From NCBI GenBank assembly GCA_013146195.2, contig CM028377.1, positions 164,775,824-164,839,823 of the forward strand: a stretch of 64,000 nucleotides of DNA, in the 5' to 3' direction. The notes beneath the pieces are model-generated. The model saw only the letters and a program-made list of their open reading frames with translations, did no database searches and had not been told where the DNA came from. A program made the position numbers and the translations under genes. Each line of letters starts with the position of its first letter. Positions within the stretch are counted from its first letter, which is position 1. This document shows positions 48,167 to 57,930 of this stretch, in pieces. Origin of the DNA: Codonopsis lanceolata (Eukaryota > Streptophyta > Magnoliopsida > Asterales > Campanulaceae).

Positions 48167-48446
48167 CATAATCAAAAAGCCGAGTTGGATGGACAATGCG
48201 ATGTCGTGTACGGCAATTTCTTGCAGATACCATTTGACGACAACAGTTTCGGCGGTGTATACTCGATTGAAGCCATCTGACACGCGCCAAAGCTCGAAGA
48301 GGTCGAGATCTATAATGTTAAAGCCCAGATCTACATATGGAGGACATTCAAGGTATTGAGAGGGGTGACACCTTACCTGGGTTGAGTCTCATTGGGCGAG
48401 TCTCATCGCCGTTGTTACAGACCCACCGGCATAATTGACGATCCGA
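48167..48446 (+). pseudogene. Captured sterol C-24 methyltransferase (SMT2-type) fragment
   Basis: The plus strand, antisense to SIRE-2, reads CDVVYGNFLQIPFDDNSF, then GGVYSIEA, a stop where Cys is expected, and HAPKLEEV. Later, in another frame, come IQGIERGDTLPGL. These are hallmark stretches of plant SMT2 (24-methylenesterol C-methyltransferase), a sterol biosynthesis enzyme of the endoplasmic reticulum. Two discontinuous coding parts without clear introns suggest a rearranged gene copy. It lies between the accessory ORF and the 3' LTR. Confidence 0.7.
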
Positions 48447-48523
48447 GTGAAAAGAACTTCCACAAAGGACCGTCACACAAATTTTGATGGCCGATCTGTA
48501 TGCCTTTCGTACATTAGACCAGT

Positions 48524-48679
48524 AGCTCGAAGAGGTCGAGATCTATAGTGTTAAAGCCCAGATCTACATGTGGAGGCCATTCAAGGTATTGAGAGGGGTG
48601 ACACCTTACCTGGGTTGAGTCTCGTTGGGCGAGTCTCATCGCCGCTGTTACAGACCCACCGGCATAACTGAAGATCCGA
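48524..48679 (+). repeat. Second copy of the SMT2-fragment end
   Basis: This 156-bp segment repeats 48291-48446 with about eight differences. It contains the KLEEV part and the ERG-TLPGL part again. The copies start 233 bp apart. Confidence 0.85.
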
Positions 48680-48953
48680 TCCTGCACTATCAGGTCCTCG
48701 CTAGGCTCAAACAACCTCACCGGAGACCTCAACGAGCTAGATGTACGGCGTACTTCACTATTGCAAATTGGTTTTGTCGATCAATGGCAGCGGTCGGTGT
48801 CGGTGGGTGCTAGGAAATTTAAATTGATCTATGGACTCTGGTGCCTTGAACTTAGATCTCTCGAAAACATCAACCTTAAAATAATGGCTATGCATCATTA
48901 TTTTTCCAGTATTAATCCCCTTAGTCTGTTCTGTTCTTCTATAAGAGCTTGAT
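48680..48953. other. Short non-coding stretch after the SMT2 duplication
   Basis: No recognisable gene or repeat between the duplicated SMT2 fragment and the end of the accessory ORF. Confidence 0.4.
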
Positions 48954-51737
48954 TCAAAAAGTGTGTAGCTCTCTCTCCCCGATGGCAAAGAACCCGCCTT
49001 TGTTGCAGAGCCACCATTGGCGCTGCTCAATATGGCGAACAACAGTGAAATCAGCAACTTCACGTCTGTGGATGATAGCTCGTGCCAATTTGGTCTTGAG
49101 CTCGTCAAAGAGGGCACGAATGCTGATCTGCTGAGAGTGTAGCATACCCATGAGAGATGTCTGCTGGTCTTGAACGAGAAACCGATGAGTAGTGAAGGCT
49201 TGAGCGGTATCATTCACCAGCTGATCAACAATCTTTCCAATATCGAAGATTGTAGCATGAGTGGCATTTAAGCCATAGCTTAGGACTTCGATCTGCTGGG
49301 CCATGGAGGATACTGTGCTGTTGAGCCGTTCCAGCTGGGCATTGTTGCTGCGAAAGAGGTCTAGAAGAGCAGGGTCAGCAGTGTTGGAAGGAGGGAAAGG
49401 GGAGTTGAGGTTGACTGAGACATGGGTTTCAGAAGGGTTAGGAGCAAAGTTTGGAAAGGAGGAAGAGGAAGCAGGTTGGTTAGCAGCAGAGGTCGAAGAT
49501 GGAGGAGAAGAAGGTTTGGAATCGATTTCAATGTCAGTATCGGAGTTACTGACATTGGGGAAAGTAGAAGAGGAAGAAGAGGCTTCTAAAAGATAAGAGG
49601 GAAAAGGATAGTCAAGTAGAAGAATGAAGTTTGGAGGAGAGTCAGAAGGGTAGAGAAGATCGGAAATGGAAGTGAGATTAAAAAGAAAAGAATGAGTGGC
49701 AGAAGAGATAGAGGGAAACAAAATCTGGTAAAGGTCAGCAGAGATAGAAATGGGGGTAATATATTGGGAGATAGGAGGAAAGATTTCTGGTAGGAAGGCT
49801 GTTTGGTAGAGTAGAGTGGATAGGTGAGGATCAAGAGAGGAGAAATTTTCTGGCATAGAGAAGGAAGGAGAAGAGTTTGTGTGAGCATGAATGATGGCTA
49901 AAGAGGAGTCGGGAAGGATAGTGGAGATAGGTTCGGGAGAAGAGGGTGGAGAAGGGATATTGTCTATGGTAAGAGAAGGTGGAGAAGAAGGTGTAGGAAC
50001 CACAGACTTCTTGCGAAGCCTGCGTTTCTTCTTCTTTGGGGCAGGAGATATGGGTTCCTCCTCAACAACAGCAGGGGTTGATGAGGAAGTAGGAAAAGAA
50101 GGGGTAGCAGCAGGCTCCTCCCCAACAGCAGCAGGGGCTGTTGAAGAAGTAAGAGAAGGGGATGAAGAAGAGATAGGAGATGAAGGGGGGATAAATGGAA
50201 TGAAGGGTTCAGAAGGTTCGGTGCGTTTGGACTTACGCTTTCGAGAGCGGAGAGGAGCAGGGTCTGGTTCAACGGCCTCAACAGGCATAGAAGCAGGAGC
50301 AGCAGTCATCTTTTTCTTCTTGGCTTGGGAGCTAGCAGGGTTGGCAGCAGCAGCACTTGAAGAAGAGATTTTCCTCTTCTTGGTAACCGGATCCTCTTCA
50401 ACGGAAGAAGTCTTCTTCTTCTTCTTGGATGTTGTCGAGGGAGCAGGGTCGACAGCTTTGCTGGAGTAGCCTTCTGCAGCAGCTTCCTTTGAGAGCTTCT
50501 TGGCTAGCTGCTTGGCCATGAACGCATCCACTGTTGTCTCGGGGTTAATCTTGATGATCACAAGTGGAGGTGGATTCATAGCATGGACTATGAGCAGAGG
50601 AGAGAGACCTTGATGTGCTCGTTTTTCATTCTTCAGCTTGTGATAATTGAGAATGAAGGTGCTGGTGAACTGGATTGATTTCTGAACCTTCTTTTTCTCA
50701 AAGGCCATCATACACGTATGAAACTGCGTGTTGGATAGAAGAAGAGAGTTGATGAGTCGAACGAACGATCGCTTCTTCTTGAGAGAAGCTTTGACAGCAT
50801 CAATAGCATCGCACAGCAGCTCAAATAAGATCTATGCCCAGTTGAGTCGCATGTTGAGGATGACAGCAGAAGTGTATTCCAGCTGGTCTGTAGTCATCAC
50901 ATCATGAGTGCCATTCTTGAAAATCATGTTTTGTCGAAGAGATGGCTGAGGAAGTAGATGTCATCTTCGAACAGAGTCCTCTTCATCTTTGCTTGAGCCT
51001 CCTTAGGGGTGTTCTCCCCGCGCATGTAGGACCATCCAGAAGCTTTCTCAGCATCCGTGAGAGAAGTAGGTCCATCGAATTCCATGCCAATAATCTTGGC
51101 GATTCTGGATGCAGTGATGGTGATGGAGACGGTCCTTACGACAGCAGTGATAGTAGTTCTTGATTCGTTGATTATCGCCTTCTGGAAGAATTCTTCCACT
51201 AGAAGGTAGCTGTAGTCGGCATCTTCTAACATGAAAAGAGGCGTAATGCCTGACCGTTCAGTCATCGACTATTTTGACCCCAGAAGCGTATGCTCGAACG
51301 GAAGGTTCATCGATGCACATTCCAGGATGATACATAGTGGGGGGCAGTTTCGGAATGTCAAGATCTGAACTCCGAGCCTGTTCAGGAATAGCAGATGTAG
51401 AAGAAGTTCCAGCCTGAAGAATTTCAAGGAAATAAATTAGGGCAAAATCTCAAAAACTCGAAATATGAGCAAAATGTACTATGAAGCCCTAGAAATTTTT
51501 CTAGACATCATATGAAATGTCTTATACAGGCGGAATCTTACCCAGAAAACTGAAATCGATGGTTAATGAACAGTAATATGTAGCTAATACCAGCAACAAG
51601 CAGTAAATTATGAAGTTTAAATAGATGTAGAGCAAGAAATTTTATGAACAGTCAACAATGGCGGATTCACAGGCGAAAATATATAAATTTGTGCTTACAC
51701 TTTAGTGACTGAGTTAAGGTTAGATTCGTCTTACCAT
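48954..51737 (-). pseudogene. SIRE-2 post-pol accessory (env-position) ORF
   Basis: Exon 1 is inferred as the ATG at 51737-51735 alone; exon 2 starts at 51413 (M-AGTSSTSAIPE). Conserved parts are MYHPGMCID, SGITPLF, LVEEFFQ, VRTVSITITASRIAKIIGM, then TSAVILNMRLNWA and FVRLIN, matching SIRE-1. Frame breaks lie near 51270, 50925 and 50840. A 585-codon frame from 50711 to 48954 holds KKKKK/KKRKI basic clusters, a Pro/Ser-rich stretch, the FLFNLTSISDLL island, NSDTDIEIDS, and a helical C-terminal part (LERLNSTVSSMAQQIEVL). The function is unknown. Nuclear-localisation-like clusters suggest a nuclear step. Confidence 0.75.
51414..51734 (-). other. Predicted intron directly after the start codon, SIRE-2
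   Basis: On the minus strand ATG is followed by GTAAGA (donor). The acceptor AATTCTTCAG is followed by GCTGGAACT, keeping the frame. It is the counterpart of the 345-bp SIRE-1 intron. Confidence 0.65.
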
Positions 51738-51897
51738 TTGAGTAGATTTGCAGAAATAGAAGATGGAAATGAAGAATGATTCTGCAGATTTTGCTCACGA
51801 ACAGTGCGAAGGGAAGCAAGAAGTTTAGAGAGAAGGAGGAGTTATAGAGAGAAGAGTAAGAGACAGTTTTGTGAATTGAGTTTTTGGCGGTTGAGGG

Positions 51898-51906
51898 TTT
51901 ATAAAT
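51898..51906 (-). promoter_or_regulatory. TATA-like box before the SIRE-2 accessory ORF
   Basis: The minus strand reads CATTTATAAACC followed by CTCAACCGCC and a CT-rich leader, about 160 bp upstream of the ATG. SIRE-1 has the same order. Confidence 0.5.
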
Positions 51907-52154
51907 GAAAAGACGTGAAATCAGTCATAGAGACTTGTGAAAGGACTTTAAGTCAGACGCCTTTTCCTTGAAAAGACTTAATGAGTGACGACTTTAGGAG
52001 AGAGAAAAAGTACCTTTTTGAAGAATATCTCAACCAAATTTGAAATCAGTCCCTTTCAATTTTCATAACTAACATTCTAATACTAGGAGTTTAGAAAACT
52101 TACCTTTGTCTTCTAGTGACTGTATGAATTCTTGACTTTACTCTTAAAAGAAAT

Positions 52155-52230
52155 AAGTCTGCTTAAATATAATATCAAGTCTGCTTAAGAGAAATTGTCA
52201 AGTCTGCTTAAGAGAAATTGTCAAGTCTGC
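52155..52230 (-). promoter_or_regulatory. 22-23-bp-spaced AAGTCTGC array after pol, SIRE-2
   Basis: AAGTCTGC (GCAGACTT on the coding strand) occurs at 52155, 52177, 52200 and 52223. It lies between the pol stop at 52268 and the internal TATA-like box, the same place as the CGGWAGAC array of SIRE-1. Confidence 0.55.
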
Positions 52231-52267
52231 TCAAAAGTTTATGATGAAAATTAAATTTTAATTAAAA

Positions 52268-55200
52268 TTAAGCAGTTGGGTCAAGCATACCAAGCTCTCC
52301 CCTGAGATAAGCAAACCTGTCTGCTTCTAGTGCTTTTGTGAAGATATCTGCCAGTTGATGTCCAGTTGAAATGTACTTCATGCTAATGTTCCTCTTTTCT
52401 ACATTGTCCCTTAGAAAATGATATCGAACATCGATATGCTTTGTCTTGGAATGCATCACGGGATTGTAGGTGATCGAGATTGCTGAGGTGTTATCACACA
52501 TGATTGGGCAGTCAACTACTTTGATGTCGTAATCCACCAACTGTTGTTTGATCCAAAGCAGTTGACAGCAGCAGCTACCAGCAGCTATGTACTCTGCTTC
52601 AGTGGTGGAGTTGGAAACCGATGCTTGTTTCTTGCTAGCCCAAGAGACAAGCATGTCTCCTAGAAATTGACAAGTTCCACTGGTGCTTTTTCTGTCGACT
52701 TGGAAACCAGCATAGTCGGCATATGAGTAGCCAACTAAGTTGAAAGAGGATTCCCTTGGATACCAGATACCTAAGTTGGTGGTATCTGATACATACTTAA
52801 TGATTCTTTTGGCTGCAAGAAGATGTGACTCACGAGGGTCTGCTTGAAATCTAGCACATACCCCAACAACATACACTATGTCAGGTCTACTGGTGGTGAG
52901 ATAGAGCAGAGATCTGATTATTCCCCTATAGTGGGTGATATCAACTTTCTTTCCTTGTAAGCCCTTTGTAAGTTTGCATTTAGCAGCCATTGGTGTATCA
53001 AAGGTGTTTGCCATTTCCAATCCAAACTTTTTGACAAGTTCTTTAGCATACTTGGATTGATTGATGAATATTCCTTTGTTGGATTGTTGAATTTGAAGAC
53101 CTAAGAAGAATGTGAGTTCTCCCATCATGCTCATTTGGAACTTTCCAGTCATGAGTGTCTCGAATCGCTTGCACAGCTTCTCATTAGTAGATCTAAAGAT
53201 GATATCATCGACATATATTTGCACCAGCAGAGAGTGTCCTTTGTGCTTGAGAATGAAGAGAGTGGTGTCGATTTTTCCTCGCACAAATCCTTGTTCTATC
53301 AAGAATTTGGATAGAGTTTCATACCAGGCACGAGGAGCTTGCTTAAGACCATAGAGAGCCTTCTTAAGCTTGTAGACATGAGTCTCTTTTCCTTTTTCCA
53401 CGAAGCCTGGAGGTTGAGTTACATAAACCGTTTCTTGAAGATCACCATTTAGAAATGCGCTCTTGACGTCCATTTGATATAGCACAAAATCCTTGTATGT
53501 AGCATAGGCTAAGAAGATTCTGATAGCTTCCAACCTTGCTACTGGAGCAAAGGTTTCATCATAGTCGATTCCTTCTTCTTGGTGATATCCTTATGCAACG
53601 AGTCTTGCTTTGTTTCTAATGATGTTCCCATCTTCATCCTTCTTGTTTCTGAACACCCATTTTGTGCCAATGATAGTATGATCAGCAGGTTTTGGGACTA
53701 GCTTCCATACTTGGCATCTTTCAAATTGCTGAAGTTCTTCTTGCATGGCTTCCAGCCAACTTGGATCTTGAAGAGCTTCATCAATCTTCTTTGGCTCATC
53801 TTCTGAAACGAATGCAAAGACGTAACATACATTCATTTTTGAAGATCTTCTAGTCCGCACTCCAACATGAATGTCACCAATGATTTGAGAGATTGGATGG
53901 TCTTTACATGTTCTTGTGACAGCAGGAATGTGATGATTTACTGATGTTTCTTCATGACAAGGTTCAGAAGGAGGACTAGAAGGAAGATCAGATGTGTCTT
54001 GATGAGTATTTTGTTCAGAATTTGATTCAAAGGTAAGTTGAAGAAAAGGATTTTCAGGTTCAGAAACAAAGGGTTCTGGATTTGAGTTTTCTTGAGCAGG
54101 GTTGAAGTCTTCTGGTGACCCATTTGATAAGAGATGATGGTCATGAATATTTGATTGAGTTGCTGGAGATGGATTAGATGTATGAGAGGATGATGGTTGG
54201 GATGTACCTGCCTCAACATTAACAAAATCATCAACAACATTTGGAGCCACGTGTGGCTCTAATAAATCAAATTCATCAAATGAGACATGAACAGATTCAA
54301 CTATTTTTAACGATCTTTTGTTGAAAACCCTGTAAGCCTTGGAGTGTAAAGCATAGCCCAGAAATACACCTTCATCGGCTTTGTTATCAAATTTGCTTCT
54401 GTAGTCATTACCATTGTAGACTATGAAACACTTGCAGCCGAAGATTTTAAAAAATCCAATGTTTGGGGCTTTACCTCTCCAAAGTTCATAGGGTGTTTTA
54501 CCGTGAAATTTGTTGATCAAAGATCGGTTCTGAGTGAAGCAAGCTGTTGACGCCGCCTGTAAATGTTTGGGCAACTTTGCTTCAGCAAGCATAGTTTTAG
54601 CAGCTTCGATAAGAGTTCGGTTCTTCCTTTCTACTACACCATTCTGCTGTGGTGTCCTTACTGCAGAGAAGTTGTGACCAATGCCGTGATCATCACAGTA
54701 CTTTGCTATTCCATTATTTGTGAACTCAAGCACCATTGTCCGATCTAACGCCACCGATTTCATCGAAGTTTTTGCTTTGCGCCTTCCGAACAAAGCTGTA
54801 AGAAGATCGTATGTGTGGTCTTTAGAAGACATCATCTCTGTCCAAGTGTATCTTGTATAATCATCCACTACTACTAGCGTGTATCTGTGACCACCATAGC
54901 TAATAGTAGTGACTGGTCCGAAGAGATCCATATGGAGAAGTTGCAGGGGTCTCGATGTTGCGAGTCCTGGTTTGCTCTTGAAAGACGTTTTTGAAAGCTT
55001 TCCCAGTTGACAAGCTTTACAAGCACGATCATGATCAGCAGAGACCTTTGGCAATCCTTTAACTAGACCTTCTTTGGATAGCTTAGCGATATTTGAAGTT
55101 CAAATGGTCGAGTCTTTTATGCCATAACCAGCTTTTGTCTTGAGCAGAGTTTGCCACAAGACATAGACTAGCATTTTGCCGTAAGCATTCAAATCTATCA

Positions 55201-55600
55201 CATAGACATTCCCTTGTCTATGTCCAGCTAACCAAGGTTGAGCAGAGACTGATCCTTGATATCACATCTGCTTGAGGAGAATTGACAGATAAGTCCTTTA
55301 TCACAGAATTGAGAAATACTCAGAAGATTATGTTTCAAGCCTTCCACTAGAGAGACTTTTCCTATGGAGAGATTTCTTTGAATAATGAATCCGTAGCCAA
55401 TTGTTCTTCATTTAGCATTGTCTCCAAAGATGACTGGAGGACCTTCTGCTTCAGAGATGTTGGAGAGAATGCAAGATTCTCCGGTCATATGTCTTGAGCA
55501 ACCACCGCCTAGATACCATACATCTTTCTTTCTCTCGAACTTGAAGCACCATGAAGCACACCTCGAGATGTAGAGGTAAGAAAATCATGGTCCCCTTTTA
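52268..55600 (-). pseudogene. SIRE-2 pol: protease, integrase, RT, RNase H
   Basis: The protease site reads WYLGGGCSRHMTG (about 55510) where DSG is expected, so the catalytic Asp is lost. The integrase zinc part is CKACQLGKLSK, then LLHMDLFGPV and TPQQNGVVERKNRTL. Around the second catalytic Asp (about 54735) the open frame is locally shifted, while SDNG is present in the neighbouring frame. A TAA at 53591-53593 interrupts ARLVA*GY. RT is otherwise well preserved (QMDVKSAFLNGDLQE, ALYGLKQAPRAWYE, YVDDIIF). RNase H has STTEAEYIAAG and the frame ends at 52268 with GMLDPTA. Confidence 0.9.
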
Positions 55601-55622
55601 TTTTTCTTATGGGTCCAAATGG

Positions 55623-57839
55623 TTAGCGTATTTTTGGAACCCATACTTGCCTGATTTTTGGAATAGGGGATCCAACAGGCTTCATGATGGATTTCAGCAG
55701 ACATTCATGGACCAAGTGGCCTAAACATTTGCAAAAGATACAGTGATGGAAATTAGAAAAGTTTGTTTGATCAAGCTGGGTGTTGAAAGGCTTTTGAACA
55801 TTTTTCTTAACAGCAGCTTTTGATTTAGCAGTCTTGTTAACAGCAAGCTTAGGGGCATCTGTGTGAGGCTGCTTGAGTCTCAGACTCAGCCTTTGCTTTG
55901 GCAAAAGATACTTGCCGGTAGTAGACTTTGATGCCTCATACATTTTACCTTTAAGCTTGGTATCAACATTCTGCGTAGCAGCAAGACCATCGGTAGTACT
56001 GTTGATGAATCTGATAGGTTTGAGCGCACTTTTGTGGGCCTTGAAACAAACAGCCTTTGCTTTCACAGAGGTGCCGTGGAGGGCCGCTTGAGAGTCTACA
56101 CTACCTTTAGCGCATTTCTCTCCAAAGATGATTGCTTTGCTTTCAAAGCGCCATCGTTTTGATAATTTGAACCTTAGGGTATTTATACGAGTAGCAAAGA
56201 TAACCAATTCCTTCTTTACCCTTGTTAGGTTTCTGATATTGTGCAGGAATATTATTATTCACTGTAGAATGTTCTTTTTCTTGTTCAGAGGTTGCGCCAA
56301 AAGTGCTTTCAGAGAATCCTAGCCCATATTTATCTGTTGAGGGCTTCTGATCTCCAAGAATTTGATCAAAGACTGCCGTTGAGTTATTCCATGAGTTGAT
56401 GGTCTTTTGCAACTCATCTTTCTCAGCAGATATCTCTTTGGCATGATCAATAAGGCATGCAACCTTTTCATTGAGAAATTTGTTCTCTTCTTTTAACTTG
56501 ATACTTTCCCCGCCGGACTCCATGGAGAGTTTTTAACTCGGCTTCCAAAGATGGATTTCTAGTTCCCAGCCTTCTCATGACTTTTAGCTAACTTAACATA
56601 GGCCTTTCTAAATTCATTGAATTCCTCTAGCATGTCTTGAGCATCCTTGAGGATTTCTTCTTTTGAAGGCTCTTCTAAGATTGTTCAATGTTAGCTTGAA
56701 AGGAGAGTATTTAACTTCACTATCTCGAGTCATAGGTGGGAGGTGACTCTAGAGCAACGAGGCAAATGTGTGCCTGCCGGGTGAGTCATCACTATCATCC
56801 TCATCGAATCGGTTCAAACCAAGTAGATACATGGTTTTCTTCTAAGTCCTCACCAAGAGACCTCTATGTTTAGAAAATGATTTAGATGGTCTCCTTTTAT
56901 AGGCTTCATATTTTGGCTTAGGACATTTAGAAGAAAAGTGACCAAGCTTCCTGCTTGTAGCAAACTAACTCATTGTTTTGTGAGCTTTCACAGACTTTCT
57001 CGAAAGTCCGCCGGTTTGCTTCCTTCTTTTGTTAAATTTTGATAACTTTTGAAACTTCTTAACGAACATGGCAAATTGCTCGTCAGAGAGAATTTCATTC
57101 TCATTTGAAGAAGTAGATGGTTTATTTTCTTGGGCAGGAATTTCCTGAGAGATAGCAGAAAAGGAAGGAAGTTTAAAATGTTTGTCCTGTTCTTGAGCTT
57201 GAAGAAGTTCTTGCTCATAGACGCTAAACTCGCATACAAACTTCTGAGGTGCATGGAGTTCAAGTCTTTGGACTCTTTTATAGCAGTGGTTTTAACATGC
57301 CACAAACTTCCTAAAGAAGCTAAAAATCTCATATTTACTTCCTTAACACTATATTCTTTTCCTAAGGAATAACAACTATTTACTATCTCACAAAATCTGT
57401 CGTAGGCTTGTCGTAGAGTCTCCTTAGGATCTTTTCTGAAGGAATCGAATTGTTGAATTTAGTTATACTTTCTGTGTTCTCTGGTGGGCAAATCTCCTTC
57501 AAGATATTCCACCAAGGCTTCCCACATTTCCTTGGCAGTTTTGCATCTGATGATTTGTTGATATGTGCTTGTATCAATAGAGCTGGATATAATGTGAATA
57601 GCTTTGCTGTCTAGTTCAACGAGCCTCCTTTCTTCGTCTGTCCATTCATTCATGGATTTAGGTATCTCGGGAGGTCCACTAGCTACTTCAGTAAGTAGGT
57701 TGGGCTTCATTGGAACATGAGGACCTGTTAGAACACATTGCCACAAACGGTTGTCAATAGAGTTTATGTATCTCATTACTTTATCTTTCCACACTTCGAA
57801 GTGGCCTTCGTCCAATATTGGGACGTGGTCGGTATTCAA
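55623..57839 (-). pseudogene. SIRE-2 gag
   Basis: The frame starting at 57839 (MNTDHVPILDEGHFEVWK) carries MNEWTDEERRLVELDSKA and CKTAKEMWEALVEYLEGD, the copia gag domain. After a stop at 57459 it continues in other frames (CEIVNSCYSLGKEYSVKEV, MRFLASLGSLWHVKTTAIK). A first knuckle is degenerate (LGHFSSKCPKPK near 56940). A coiled-coil part lies at 56523-56143. A second knuckle, CIFCKCLGHLVHEC, lies near 55720. The long gag with two knuckles fits SIRE elements. Confidence 0.85.
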
Positions 57840-57915
57840 GTAGGCAAAGATATAGTGAGCCGTAGGATCTATTCACAAGAGGTTAAGCTTGGAAAAACGA
57901 ATTTTCAAAAAATTA

Positions 57916-57928
57916 GGCTCTGATACCA
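57916..57928 (-). other. Primer binding site, initiator tRNA-Met
   Basis: TGGTATCAGAGCC on the minus strand, two bases inside the LTR end at 57931. It is identical to the site of copia-A. Confidence 0.95.
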
Positions 57929-57930
57929 AT

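Noticed and set aside
49891..50469. Plus-strand frame of 192 codons rich in Gly and Glu
   Set aside because: It is the antisense shadow of the Ser/Pro/Lys-rich part of the SIRE-2 accessory ORF.
2793..57928. tRNA-like 13-18-base matches as tRNA genes
   Set aside because: They are primer binding sites directly inside LTR ends; no cloverleaf surrounds them.
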